A stretch of DNA of 64,000 bases from Manihot esculenta (GCF_001659605.2 NC_035170.2:11458817-11522816), one strand, 5' to 3'; shown: positions 20,211 through 33,327, counted from the stretch's first letter. The notes: generated from the letters alone by a model not told the origin. A program made the numbers and translations.

Positions 20211-20671
20211 TATTTTTTTTGTTTATATAGTTGCTTTTGTTATTTCCCTTTTGGTATTGTGGTATATTTTTTTTGATGATGTCAAAAAGGGGAGAGATGA
20301 TATCATATATGTACATATTTGATGATTTTTATGGATATTGACTATATTTGTTATTACCTTGATTTTTATTTGACTCTTTTGGATTAAATATTTTTTCTCT
20401 CTCTTGGATTGTGAATATTGTGTGTATTTACAGCTTCTTCATTTGAGATGCCATTTTGTTGGGGCTCATTCATTCATATAGGATCCATTGCATCTCATTG
20501 CATTGAGTCAAAACCTCCCTTATGTGCCTTCTCACATTTTAAATATGGCATAAATTATTTTTGACAGGGGGAGCACATTAAGGGGGAGTAATTTTTAAAA
20601 TGCACACACTACACTTATGATTATTATCTTATTGTTTACCAATTGTTTGTCATCATCAAAAAGGGGGAGAT
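20211..20671 (+). other. Copia 3' non-coding region with several polypurine tracts
   Basis: No gene. It holds four purine runs: 20284-20296 (AAAAAGGGGAGAG, after GATGATGTC), 20566-20573, 20581-20588 and 20658-20670 (AAAAAGGGGGAGA, after CATCATC). Only the last adjoins the 3' LTR and is the expected plus-strand primer. Confidence 0.8.
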
Positions 20672-21964
20672 TGTGGGACCTAAATGTTCTAATCCTTGTT
20701 TTGATGATTAATAAACAATTAGTGTGCTACTAATTGTCTTCAAAAGTGTTTGTGTTGAGCTTGTAGGTCCCTTACTAACATGAATGAAATTGCTTTAGTC
20801 TCCAAAAGTGAAAAGTGCCTATTTTGGAAGCATACCACAAGAAAGGGATCAGAAAGAAGTGATTTTGAAATTATTCTTTATCAAAATAAAAGATCTAAAA
20901 ATATAGGTTTTAAAAATTCAAACGGATTAAAAAATAGAGTTTTATAGCCTAAGTTATGATTTTTCAAAGATTTAAAGAATTATTTTTGTGCCCCCTAAAG
21001 TCAAACCTTCGGCTTTCGAAAGTGCAGGATAGAGACGAAAGTCCCACACTTTCGACTGCCGAACATTAACCTTTGGCCGCTGAAAGTGGGATTTCAGTAC
21101 GCCCCCTAAGCCAAAAGTTCAGCTTCCGAAATTGAGGGACAGAGACGAAAGTCCCACACTTTCGGTCGCCGAACATTGACCTTCGGCCGCCGAAAGTGAG
21201 TTTTAAGTCTGCCTCCGAAGCCTAAACTTCGGCTTCCGAAAGCGAGGGATAGAGACGAAAGTCTCACATGTTCGGCCACCGAACTTTGACTTTAGGCCGC
21301 CGAAAGTCCATTTTTAAAGGATGATGTTCTTCACCTCAAATGGTTCGATCGCCGAACTTTAGCCTTAGGCCGCCGAACCTGAGTTTTTCTGAGCACGATA
21401 TAACGGTTATTTCTGAACATAAACGGCTCTATTTGCATTTAATGCACCTCTAACGGCCATATTTATGACTGAACTATAAATACAATGAGTTTTTGATATG
21501 AACAGGTTACAACAACCATATCTAAGCAAATACTTATTGTGATTATAGCATTTTTCACTCTCTCTCTCTCAAAACCTTGAACCAAAGCATTAATTTCTTG
21601 AAAACTTATTTTGAGTTGTAATTAGTTGGCTTTTCAAGAGTGAGTAAAGGTTGTTGAGTGTTTCTATTGTAGTGAGTGTGGTATTGAGCAAAGGATTGCT
21701 CTTGAGTGAAAAAGGAGAATTGTAAAGAGCAAAGGCTTGCTCTAAGATTGTAAGGGTTTTAATCTTCACCCAAAGAAGATTTGATAGTGGAGTTGAACTC
21801 TCAACGTGGGCCTTGAGGAGAGGACGTAGGCTTGAGATAGTTGAACCTCTATAAATCCTTGTGTTGATCATACTCTTCCTTATCCCTCTCTAATTTGTGT
21901 TTTTTCTTTTAAATTTTTTATAAACCTAATTCACCCCCCTCTTGGGTTGCTTCAAGGGACAACA
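20672..21964 (+). repeat. 3' LTR of the Copia element
   Basis: 1293 bp, TGTGGGACC to GGGACAACA. It has the same three GC-rich units and TATA box (21475-21482) as the 5' LTR. It lacks the segment present at about 1335-1488 of the 5' LTR; the junction near 20856 lies at an AAAG word. Differences from the 5' copy are mostly C/T or G/A changes within CG-containing words. TSD ATTTT follows at 21965. Confidence 0.93.
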
Positions 21965-21969
21965 ATTTT

Positions 21970-22720
21970 AATAGGCTAAATAGTAACAAAAAGTTATAAT
22001 CAAAATCTCTTTATATCAAATTTAGCTCAAAGTTCCAAACTTTTCTATTAATTAAATCCTATGGCTATAGTTAATGAAGGAAATAGTCTACCCATAATTG
22101 AGCAGAAACTAAAAGTTTGAAGAAATATGGTCCACATATAATTGAGCCCGAAATAAGGTTCAATATCTTATTTTGAAAAGATCATATTTAATTTTTAATT
22201 TATTTAAATTAAAAATTATTTTTTAGAAAAAATTAGAATTAAAAAAATGATTTGGATGACAATTGCACATGAGAAAATATTTATATAAAGTTTTTTTTCT
22301 TTTTTTTTCTCTCTCCTTAAGTTTTCTTTCTACTAAAAATTCTTAGAAAGAATATCTTATAAGAGAAAAGATATAAGATTGACTTACAAAAATACTCTAT
22401 CAAGAGTTTAAAAGTAATTTGTGGATTATTTATCTAGTGCATGTTTTGTTTGGATGGGCTATCTCCTATATGCATATTTGGAGGATTTTCTACATTCGTA
22501 AGGAAGAATAGGTGGATAATCAATTGATCAGTGGATAATCAAGTAGATTTAATTAAAGCTCAACACTTTTTATGGAAAAATAATGCAATTTCATATAACT
22601 CTTAGACTGTGAAATTATATGCATAATTTAAATCTCGTGATTATATATGTACTATGTGATACAAGGTGAATTTCGGTATTTTTATTTATTTTCAAACCTA
22701 AAAAATTCTCATTTTTTTCA
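21970..22720 (+). repeat. Probable old Copia LTR relic
   Basis: AT-rich stretch ending ...TTTTTTTCA four bases before a decayed Met-tRNA primer site. By position it should be the 3' part of an LTR of an older Copia element. I cannot define the left edge; the large Copia element inserted near or inside it. Confidence 0.4.
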
Positions 22721-22724
22721 ATAT

Positions 22725-22736
22725 TAGTATCAGAGC
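22725..22736 (+). other. Decayed Met-tRNA primer binding site
   Basis: TAGTATCAGAGC followed by TATT differs from the plant Copia consensus by one base. It marks a former LTR/internal junction; no gag frame follows. Confidence 0.5.
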
Positions 22737-22830
22737 TATTATTCTTGTAAATTCATTTTTTTTGTGTGTTTCATATGGTTATGGATGCTTGATGATTTAA
22801 AATTAATTTTCTTGTTCAAGCATGTTTAGG

Positions 22831-23856
22831 CAGGGGTGTGCAGATTTTGGTTTAAACCGAAAAACCAAACTGAATCGACCGAATAAAAAATTTTGGTTCA
22901 ATTATTTGATCTATTCAGTTTGGTTCGGTTATTATTTGATTTTCAGTTCGGTTCGAATAATTAACTGAAATCATTGAAAAAACCCGAATCGATCGATCAT
23001 ATAAATACTATCTTAACACAACCTTCGATACTTAGCTGCCCCACCCTTTCTGTCTCTTCTTTGCATCTCCGTCTCACTTTCTGTTCTCTCTAGTGGTTGA
23101 ATTGATCTCTTCCATCTTCTCCTCCTCCTTCCTATCTCACTATATTTGAAGATCAAAATAATAAGCTCTTCTCCATCTTCTTTCTTCTATCCACTTGAGG
23201 CTTGCTAATCTCCAATTTATTTTGCAAAATTTTTGCGAAGACCCACAAAAGATTCAAACCGTTGAAGACCTACAACAAGTCACGATGTAGAAATCTACAT
23301 AAACAAGCAGATTCACGAAGACCTATAGAATTTATGTAATTGTACCCATGGTCACAAGTAAAATTTGCACCATTGGAAGACTCACAGCCACATGTGGGAA
23401 GTACCGTTAGTTTATTTATGCTTTATGTATTGAGATTTTGATACTTGATTTGCTTATGGGTTTTGGTTTTGGTTGATTATTCTATGGGTTTTCTTTGAGT
23501 TTTTGTTATTTATTTTGATTGAAACCTTGGATATGTAAATTTGCATCAAGATTTTGTTGATTTTTCCTTGAAACTTAGTTGAGTTTTATCATCGAATTCG
23601 CTAAAAACATCTGTAATTTCAATTGAAATATTAATGTTGGCAATGTGAATTTTGAAGCGATGAATGTGATTTGAAAATTTAGAACTTATGATATGTTGAA
23701 TCTGTTAATTCGATTTTCATTGTATCGGACCGAACTAAACTGATAATTATTGGTTCGGTTTGATTTAATTTTTCTTATAATATCGATTTGATTTGGTTTG
23801 AAATTTTAGTTGCTTCGATTTTTTGGGTTTTTAAATTCAGTTGGGTGCTCTCCCCT
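22831..23856. mobile_element. Non-autonomous DNA transposon, probably hAT-like
   Basis: 1026 bp bounded by direct repeats ATGTTTAGG (22822-22830 and 23857-23865) and imperfect inverted ends: CAGGGGTGTGCA on the left, AGGGGAGAGCA read inwards from the right. Sub-terminal CGGTTCGGTT-type repeats near both ends are typical of plant hAT-like elements. No transposase frame is present. The middle (about 23030-23400) is CT-rich and looks like captured transcript-leader sequence (inference). Confidence 0.7.
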
Positions 23857-23865
23857 ATGTTTAGG

Positions 23866-24841
23866 TAGGTATCTTTGATTAATTGTATCTTTCAATCTTA
23901 GCTTTTCTAATATGTGATATTAGTACTATTAGAAAGTCGACGAAATAAGTTTTCCAATACAATATATCACATAATTTTTAGATAAGAGAATAATGAGACA
24001 TGATTAATCAAAATTGAACAAAAATTGTTTGAGAGACCGATTTCATTTTTGTTGTAGTCACAACAACAGTTAGTGAACCTCAAACTCTAAAATAAGCTAG
24101 TTTTTGGCAAAATTGAATACTAGAAAATGACTTGAGGCACCCAAAAACCTCCTATTGGAAAAGACTCGAGGAAAAAATGGGTGCCAAAGGCAACACATCC
24201 AGGCTTTTGAGCCGGGACCATGTTAATGCACTGGGTCGTGCGTAGGCCCAAACGCGCGGCAGTAGGTTGCACATACTGTTTGTGCAAAACTCAAAAACTC
24301 AATCTTATATCTTGTGATATGAATCTAATAGGACAGATTTATAATAATGATATGGAGCAACCTGATATCATTCAAATGGATCTAAAGGAGTTCAAAATCA
24401 TATTCATTTGATTCAAATACACTTAGGGTGTCCTTCAATTCATATGGGACAGATTTGGTGCAACACTTGTAATTATAGACTTAAGGAGCATAGTCTAGCC
24501 TATGGGCCAAAACTACACAAAGAAAAGCCTAAAGTGAAGATTAAGGAAGACTTTTGTGAAGATTCAAGTCCATTTGGCCTAATTAGAAGGTGTACAAGTC
24601 CATCAAACCAAGTGGGCAGATTTGAAGAAACATGTGCAATTCATGTGCAACTTAAAGAGTATGTGCAAGGCATGTGCACAACTCATGGGCAGCCTTGGAA
24701 AATATTTTATACATATTGTTTGGCCTTGATAATATATTTTGTAAGCCCATTTGTTTGGGTTAAGCTTATGATATTTTATTTGTTTTAGCATTGCTAGTTT
24801 AGTTGTTTAGGCCTAGTTTTAGGACCTTAGTGTGCCGCCCC
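23866..24841. other. Intergenic, probable retroelement-derived DNA
   Basis: Continuation of the old Copia internal region after the DNA transposon, then short frames near 24220-24790 that match no family I recognise. No gene called. Confidence 0.4.
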
Positions 24842-24863
24842 TGATGAGTTGCAAAACTCATCA
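24842..24863. other. Perfect 9-bp inverted repeat with GCAA loop
   Basis: TGATGAGTT-GCAA-AACTCATCA. The stem has no mismatch. Nothing nearby ties it to a gene; it may be part of an old element. Confidence 0.6.
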
Positions 24864-27435
24864 CTTTTTGCATATTAATTTCTATGATTTTGCTATGATT
24901 TTAATATAAACAATTGCCTTTTTATTTCGATTTTGATTTAAAACATGCTTTGAGCTGAAAGTACAAAAAGGAACCAAAAGAGGCTGTTTTAGAGCTATTT
25001 TCATCTGGAAGGTACAGCCTTGTCCAAGGCTGTGACCCAAGCTCGATGGACAAATTGCAGGATTACTATTTTGCTAGCTATACAGAATTCGAAACTGTTT
25101 TAGATAGTTGCAAATATGATCAGATCAGGATTAGGATAACAATCATAGTAGGAGTTATATATTTATTATACTTCCTTTTTATTTTTGGAATAGCTATCTT
25201 TTTATATGGAAAAATGCTATATAAAGGCTATTTTAAAAGTAGGAAAGACATCTCCTTATAATCATCTCTACACACCTCTCCTTTTCTCTCCATTATCTCT
25301 TTCGGCTCCTCTTAGCCGAACCCTTTTTCTTCTTTTTCTTTTATTTTTCAGCAATTTTGTTATGGCCCTTAGATGCTAAACTCTTTTTTTTAGTTGAAGG
25401 TTAATCAAGTTGAGATTTATTTATATTGTGAGATTTATTCTTAATTTTTGTTTATCTTAATTTCAGTTTTTAAACTTTTTCTGTTTTCGAGGAACACCAT
25501 TTCCATTATTGTCTTTTTAGGTTCAAGAAGCCTATTAAATTACCTAGATAAATAATATATTGCTAATTAACTCAAGTAAATATGTAATTGTTTAATTGAG
25601 TTAATATAAGTAGCTATTATCATATCTATTTATGTTAAGAAACTGGTTGATTTAGTTTAAATAATTCGCTTGCAATTATTGATCAAGTTTGGGCTCTTCT
25701 CTTCTTAAAACAATTAATTATTTAAATATACACGCTTGATGGGGTTATTAACTAATTAGAAACTAATTTAAGCACTACGTGGATTAATTTAACTTAAGAA
25801 ATAATTGATGGATTCGCTTGTCTGAACACTATAACCAAATAACGGACAATTAAATGAATCACCTTTTGAATCAATGATCAACTGCAAATCTCTCAACTTT
25901 GATTACCTTCAGCTGAATTTTTTAATTTAGTTATTTATTTTACCATTCAATCATATTATTTTATTTCTTCTTAGTCTTTACTTAAAATCAACTTCTCCAA
26001 TAGAAACATTCTTCTTCTCTTTTTCACTTTTAAACAATTCTTCTCTTTCTACTTGGCATTTAAATTAAACAATTTTAAGGTCTTTGTGGGATCGACACTC
26101 ATTTACCCTATCTGCAAAAACTATCAAATTAGAAAAGGAAAAATCAGTTTTAATTGATAGATCTGATGCCTGTTACCCCCTTACTATGAGCTATTAAATT
26201 CAATTAGCCTTATTTGGGCACTTTAGGGTTTGGTTTATTTTTATTCTTTTAGAGTTAGATTTAGTTTTCTCTATATAAACCCAAGTCATCCTTTGAGTGA
26301 GATAACTCTTTAATCAAAATTCAGAATTATTCATGCTAAGTGCGTGCCGTTGTTATTGTGAGAGTGTGAGGTTGCATTCTTCAATTGCATTAAGAATCAA
26401 GGTAACTTATCAATCTAATTATGGCGTTTGTCTTATTTCTCTAATACTTAATTATTAGTGTTCTTGTTGTCATTTGCATGGGGTGTCATAGATGGGAGTT
26501 TATTGTTAATCTTTGAACCTATTTCATCTTGTCATAGAGTTCTTAGACTTGACCCATAGAATTTTACATACCAATTAAGAAATACTATTTCTTTTACTAT
26601 TTAGCCTTTATAATATTATATTAAAATTATTTTCATTTTCAACTAGCAATATATTTTTTAATAATATACAGGTAGTCTTAATTGTTAAAAGAGAGGGTCG
26701 AGTTAAAAAAATTTATATGGACAATACCATTATTATTAATATGTGAATCTTTTTTCAGAATTTTATTAAAAAGACTTATTAAACACTTTTATATCTCCAT
26801 CCATGCAGCTATTAATAATTGAGAAAAAAAAATAAAATTCCTATTCAAAAAAATGTTTAAAATAGAAAAATTCAGGACTAAATAGTTATTTATTTGAAAT
26901 TTAAAACTAAATTATCTTTCAAAATCAAAACAACAGAAATGTTCTTAATGAGTTTCTTTATGCAAGGTTCTATCTGTCAATAATGATAATAAATACAATT
27001 TTGTAAATCACCCAAACAAAAAAGGCTGATCTGGAGTCTGAAGTTTCAACCCATTACCAGTTTTCTCAAGTCCAAGTCTATGGCCCCAACAACTAGAATA
27101 GGATGTTTGTTTGATACAAAAATATTTTTTTTTCGAAAGATAAATACACACATGCATAAATTTTAGATCAAAATCATGGCAATTTTGATCAATTATATTT
27201 GCTTGTTGCTCAGGATGTTTGGATGCTGAAACAAACTATTCAGTTAAAAGTGGCATTGGAGAATGGTTGAATGAGTTGTTAGCAAGAGGTGATTATGACA
27301 TTACAAGCTTGCTTCCATGGTTGTTTGTTTGCTATGCATCCAAAATTTGGTCTACTGGCCGAGGCTCAGCTATTGAAGGTTGGAAATTCAAACAGATTCA
27401 TTCTACCTAGCTATTCATGGGTATGCTGCTGATAG
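24864..27435. other. AT-rich intergenic DNA with LTR-like promoter fragments
   Basis: No convincing gene. Near 26200-26400 an LTR-like promoter segment occurs (CTCTATATAAACCC followed by a leader-like region). The 63-codon frame at 27219-27410 has no recognisable domain. Confidence 0.4.
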
Positions 27436-27517
27436 ATCTTATGTAGTGTAATTTTGTTTTATCAACATGTTAGCTAATCTTATGTAGTGTAATTTTGTTT
27501 TATCAACACGTTAGCTA
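27436..27517. repeat. Two-copy 41-bp tandem duplication
   Basis: The unit ATCTTATGTAGTGTAATTTT plus 21 more bases is present at 27436-27476 and 27477-27517, with one visible difference (ACATG and ACACG). Confidence 0.85.
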
Positions 27518-28362
27518 ATCAGTCAACTCACTCATAGCAAGCGGCTGTTTCTTTGAAAAATCCAGATGAGTTAAACTCGGATACTCCAATTCTACCATTG
27601 TTGAATGATGTACTCTTTTTTTTACTTTAGTGTAGGAATAAAAAAAATTAAATTTCAACCCACAAATATTATTGGCCCAATATTATTTAGTAATTTTTAA
27701 TTAAATTAATTTCACTAAATAAATCTATTTAAATATTTGTGACATAAATTGACAAATTAAAATTTGTTTTATCATCCAATTAAAAAGGACGAGTCAAATA
27801 ATAAAATGGTGATACTTATCAATAGTCAATTGAAACCCTCCTTCCAAATCCTCTATATATATAGAGGCCCTCCTCCTTATTTGAGGAGAAAGAAGAAAAA
27901 TATCAAGTCTCAAACTATAGAAACTCTGTTAAGACCACAAACTACCAGCTCTACAAAACTTTCACTCAAGTTTCAAGACTACTAAATCTACAAGTTCTTC
28001 CTCAAATTAAAGAAGTTTTCTCTGTCGACTCAAGAATAAGCTTTTCAAGCCCTTGAATTACACAAGTCAAAGAAATAAATCAAAATGATCGAGTTTCTTT
28101 ATCTCAAAAATTCATTGATGAAAATCGAACCCCACTTTTCTTTATTAAATTGATATTTGTTCATATTCTCCTTATCTTTAATTTCATATGCAAAATTTGT
28201 GTGTACAAATTTTTGGTGTGCCCAATACCTTTCATGTCTTTCCTTTATCAAGAATTAATTTTCATGGCTTCATAAAAAAATACACCAACTGCTATACAAA
28301 ATTCAAGTGAAAAGTCATTTGTAATCATTGAGACTTCTAATAAATCCAAGGAATCTGATACC

Positions 28363-31301
28363 ATGACTATCATGATGACTAACACCTCTCTAGAAGAGCA
28401 AATCGCCAAAATGGACAAACTTCTAGAGATGCTGGTTGACTCGATCAAAGAGAAAGATAATCAGATTGCTTATTAGATGAGAAAGGTGGATGGGTATACT
28501 AAGAAAGGGCCAATAGCCATCAAGGAACCTCAAACCCAACGTCAACAAGAAGGCATAGAGAGTTCTTTCGTTGCTACTATAGAAAGTTTGCAAATTATTG
28601 TTGGTGGCTCGATTCTTTCAAACCAACTCAAGGATATCATCAAGGAAGCCACTAAAGGTCAAGTTAAAAGTATCATACAACCTTCCTACACATACGCTAA
28701 GTCTTACACTCAAAGGATTGACCTCATCAAGATGTCTACTAACTATCAGCTCGCAAAATTTCAACAGTTTGATAGTAAAGGCAATCTGAGACATGTGACC
28801 CATTTTGTTAAAACATGCAATAATGTTGGATTGAAGGAGATCTCATGATTAAGCAATTCATTTGATCGTTAAAAGGAAATGCTTTTGATTGGTATACTGA
28901 CTTGGAGCCAAGTACTATTGACAATTGGGAGCAACTTAAACGAGAATTTCTCAATCGATTCTACAGCACTCATCAATTCGTGAGCATAATTGAACTCATA
29001 AACACTCGCCAATGGGCAGAAGAGCTTGTGATTGACTACATTCATAAGTGGAGGAATTTAAGTCTAAACTGCAAAGATCATCTCTCAGAAATATCCTCTT
29101 TGGATATGTGTATACAAAGTATTGTTAGGAAACCCAGAGATTACTGCAACCCAAACACGCAGCGGAAAAATAAAAATCTCTAGTTTCCTTCACAGGATCC
29201 AAGTGCTTCGTTTATTTCGAAAAGAAAAATATGAGAATAACCTGTTAGACTCGACGAGAAGTTACAATTCCGAAATCAAGGTGTTGCTTTTGAAATGAAC
29301 ACCCTCAATGGTATCCACACGAACGTTTTTTACCCTTCTAGAGTGCTAGCTCTCTCAAAGATGGATAAGCTATGTGCTTTTCCAATCTACAGCTCAAAAC
29401 GATTTCTCCAAAAACGTTACCCCCACAATTCACAGCAGGAGTTTTATACGTTTTAAGTCTTTTTGTTTTCCCGCAATCTTTTTCGCAAAAGAGTTGTGTT
29501 TATCACCCACTATCACAATCTCACGGATACTCAAATATCTTACATAACAGTTTGTTTGATAAGGAAAACTGAAAATATTTTATGTGTAACAGTTACAGAT
29601 AGACTGCAGATCTTTTAAATATTATTATCTTATAATAATATTTAATATTGATAATAATATCTTTATTATTATTAATTATACTAATGGGCTTTTAGCCCAT
29701 TAATATAGCACATTAACAACGTTCTTTTATGTGTGACCCAATAGGCTCACATTAATTTGCAATAGGCACAGTCCCACCAGACCCATAAATCATAAGCGGC
29801 CTCTAGCAAGACATTATGACTACCCAACTAATATGAGGATCGATAGTCCGATAAAGTCTAATAAATGGAATATGTATTATTCCATTTGTCACACGATATC
29901 TAGTTTGAACATAAGTCATGGTCAATGTCAAACTTATAATATTCAAATTTGTGATTACTCGATCTCTAAGTAGATTGATAAAATCAAATGATATTGATCA
30001 CACTATCAATTCATTTGAGCACGGCCATGCATTTCTCAGTCTCACTTATCGAGGGGCCCAGAAGATATCTCTCTCAAAGAGAGGGACAAATTCTATCTTG
30101 ATTGTTCAATATCCTCTACATAATTTTTATCATGTTCAATCATAACCTTTATGATTGTCTAATTAAAGACAATATTTGGTTATGTCAAAACATAACAGTC
30201 CTTATGTTGGAAACTATGACAATCTCAAGTCAAAGGATTAAGACATAACTATTTTGAGATTCACTTATAACAATAACACATGTAGTGATCTCAATGCGGG
30301 TCCATCTAATACTTTGTTCTCTAACAAGTATCTATGATTATTGAATTATATCAACATTATACATAATCATCTCATGATTATCAATCAATAATCATACTAG
30401 TTATATTTTATTATTATCAACATAATAATAAGTAACCAAGGATGTTAATCATTATTATGTAACATGCAACAAATAATAATGATAATAAAATCTCTTTTTA
30501 TTAATAACCAAAATGACATACAAAAAGATCTAAGATAATGGCTTAGGGCAAATACACTAACAAGTATGCATTGGGATTGAGTTACATTCTTCAAGGCATC
30601 AAGTCGAAGACTTTTGAAGAATTGGCTACTCATGCTCATGACATGGAGCTTAACATTGTTATAACAGAAAAACAAGGATTTCTAATGTAAGAGCCCGAGA
30701 AAGCTAAGGAGAAGTATGAGTTTTGTAAAGGAGGCAAAGCTCATTTAAAAGTTGAAAAAAATTCAATCTATGGCTGTCAGTATTGTGCCATTCAATTTCT
30801 CTACCAATGTCAAGTTAGAAGAGAAGAAAGAAGAAAATGGTACTCTTAACAAAAGTTATGGTAGAAAGAAAATCACTTTGAAAGAACGACAAAAGAAAGT
30901 AATTTCCTTTCTCTAATTCTGATGTACCAAGGATGTTGGATGACTTGCTGCAAACTAACTTCATAGAATTGCCAGAGATGAAACGTCTAGAAAAGAGGTT
31001 GATCATATGAATGATCTTATTGGAGGTATCATTGATTGATTAGCCACCTTGTGCAAAAGTGCTTCATCTTGAAAGACAAGATTATGGAACTACATTCAAG
31101 AGAAAAAGTCACTGTTGATGAAGAAGCTGCAAGTTTAAATATGACTACCATCGAAAAAATCAATCCGCATGTTGGTCTACCTATTATGATGCTAAAATTT
31201 GAGTCTTTTGAACCAATTCAAATCTTGAGTAATTCATCTCTGACTCAAGCTTCATCTCAACTCCAAGCCGGCAACAATTACATATTGGAGCTATCAAGAT
31301 A
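28363..31301 (+). pseudogene. Gypsy gag relic, interrupted by a solo LTR
   Basis: Starts MTIMMTNTSLEEQIAKMDKL. A stop lies at 28474-28476 and a frameshift near 28846. The conserved gag stretch KFQQFDSKGN ... HVTHFVKTCNN ... GNAFDWYTDLEP ... EREFLNRFYSTH-like is clear. The frame is cut at 29122 by the solo LTR and resumes at 30568 in poor shape, with LQGIK- and HAHDMEL-like words. Further on, SHLVQKCFILKD (31036 onward) matches the region between gag and protease in this Gypsy group. It is non-functional. Confidence 0.7.
29123..30562. mobile_element. Solo LTR with perfect TSD AGTAT
   Basis: 1440 bp, TGTTAGGAAACCC to CACTAACA, flanked by AGTAT at 29118-29122 and 30563-30567. No internal coding region and no second LTR copy. 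This is the product expected from recombination between the two LTRs of a full element. The TGTTAGGAAACC start and the GCAGCGGAAAA word are typical of a widespread plant LTR family (from memory of the pattern). It splits the gag relic. Confidence 0.85.
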
Positions 31302-33327
31302 AAAGACGATAGAATCTAATGAAAGATGAACTTTTTTTACTCACGAAAGGAGTAAAAAGAAGAGACGAATGTTGCTAATGTAAACCCCAACTAAATCCAG
31401 AATGGTGGAGATGTCTACAAAGAAAGTAATGTCCCAAAAGGGAGAGAAGAAACTGAATCGATGCATGACCAAGAATAGTTTCACACAAAAGCCATGATTC
31501 CCTATGACTCTAAAGGAATTTCTGCCAAAAGTATTAATTAAACCTGAACCTGAACCAATCATCTTTCCATGCTATCATATCAATGAAATAAATAACTTTG
31601 AGGATGGAGTGCACGTTGGGTCCACCAATGGTAGATTCCTGAAGAAGTGCTACACTTGAGTTTAAAATGCTTTTGGCCCATATGAGCTAAAACTGCAAAT
31701 TGCTCTCCTTCGAAAAAAAATTGTCATGAACTATGTTTTGACTTGATTCTTCTCATGAAGGTATGTGGGTAGCTTGGATTCTTTTCAAGTTTAGTTACAT
31801 GAAAAAGGAAAAAAAAAATTCTCTAGGTGGGAATTGCATCTCATGACGATAGACAATCTTGTAAGAATTCTTGTGGAAAGAAAGAAATAAATACTTATAG
31901 TTGAGAGGTAGATAGGGCTTGCCACTTCGATCAAGACCTTTTAATTCTTCAGCTGAAGGAACAACTTCATCATAAAAGATACCTCAAATAGGAAGATCGT
32001 CTATGATTTCAAGTCCCAAAGCGATACAGATTTCTCCCCACGAAGAGCATAAAGAGTATTGGTTGAAGTATTTCAATACTCACAAAAGGCTCGCATGATA
32101 GTTGGTTGGTGATCATAAGTGAAGAACGAAGCATAGATGTCATGGTAGAGTTGTACGTTCTTCAAAAGATGCTTGTTGCTTGTTAATACATCTTCAACTT
32201 ATTTCCAGTAGCCTTCTATGAAGCAAGACCCTCTAGAAAAGGTAGAAAACAACTTTCATAAAGTTTTTTCTTCGTGAATGTGATATTATAGAAGCAACAT
32301 ATCATGGGATGAAGACCTATTAGAGTGTAGTGAAAATTGTAACATGAATGTCTTGAAGCTGACGATACTAAAAAGATTATAATCAAAGATCTTGTGTGGT
32401 GCCTTCAAACTCTAATTTTGTAGGTGAGATAGTCTGTCAAATATAAGTTATGTATCAGCAAAGGAACCAATGGAAGTCTTATATATAGTAAGAGTAATAC
32501 CTTCTTGCGTGTTTTCATTATCCATAATGATGAGATTGGACTTGATAGGCCAAGTAAAAAATTCATTTAAGGATAATTATGGTAGAAATTACGAGAAGAC
32601 TTGAAGAGTTAGAATTTTTTAAACAATTGAGCAATCTTCAATAGTTATAAAAAAAGGTTAATCTGAATAAATAAATAAATAATAATAATAATAAAAAGAT
32701 GCAACAAGTGCCGAAACCAACTTGTGAAATAGATATTAATTTCCTGTTTATGAAAATTTATTTAAAAAGAAAAAAAAAAAAAAAAAAGGACCATGCATGT
32801 CCACGTGAAGGAAATCAAGATGTGCAAAGAAGATGGTGGACCAGGCATGTTCATGTGAAGGAGCTCAAAATGGGCAATGGTGCTAATCTCTATAAATTGT
32901 ACTGTCGCAATCCGTAGAAATTATTGGTGATGCACTGTGAGAAACCAATTTAAATTCCTATTCCTATGTGGACATATGCTAGTAGGAAAATTAATTTGAA
33001 TAGAATTTTAATATTTCGTAAAGAATATAAGATTAAGATTTCTATTTGAATATAAATTCTCATAAAAAATTAATTTAAATAAAATTTAGATTTGATTGAC
33101 TAAAAAATTCTTAAATAGAATAATATTACCATATATATTTATTAAAATTATATGCATATATTACTTTCTAGTCATAAAAAAATTAAAGATTAATAACGTT
33201 AAAAAATAAATTAAATTATTTTTTAAAAATATTATGCTTAAATAAAATTAAAATTTTTTAAACGCATTTACTAAATAAATAAAATAGTAAACCAGTTTCG
33301 AGGGGCATTTGTAAAAATAAAAATAAA
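31302..33327. other. Gypsy relic interior and AT-rich DNA, no gene
   Basis: No frame can be followed. It contains a TAAA/TAA microsatellite near 32666-32697 and A-runs near 32768-32787. Confidence 0.5.

Larger units (their letters stand above)
1150..21964 (+). mobile_element. Complete Ty1/Copia LTR retrotransposon (SIRE/Maximus-like), hosting a nested Gypsy and an extra 3' gene cassette
   Basis: Two LTRs (1150-2592 and 20672-21964) both begin TG and end GGGACAACA and are flanked by the 5-bp duplication ATTTT (1145-1149 and 21965-21969). A Met-tRNA primer site follows the 5' LTR and a polypurine tract precedes the 3' LTR. Internal order is gag, protease, integrase, reverse transcriptase, RNase H; integrase before RT defines Copia. 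The long gag with a coiled-coil tail and the large extra ORF after pol resemble the SIRE/Maximus lineage (inference). A 10.2-kb insertion (4435-14610, TSD TGTGG) splits gag. Coding regions carry several nonsense codons and at least one frameshift, and the LTRs differ by many transitions, so the element is old and not autonomous. Confidence 0.93.

Noticed and set aside
24841..24864. CTGATGAG word suggesting a hammerhead ribozyme (retrozyme)
   Set aside because: No GAAA core follows, and the word is itself base-paired in a simple hairpin, so the ribozyme core is absent.
27219..27410. 63-codon frame as a small gene
   Set aside because: No family pattern and no promoter or splice context; it looks like chance or relic coding.
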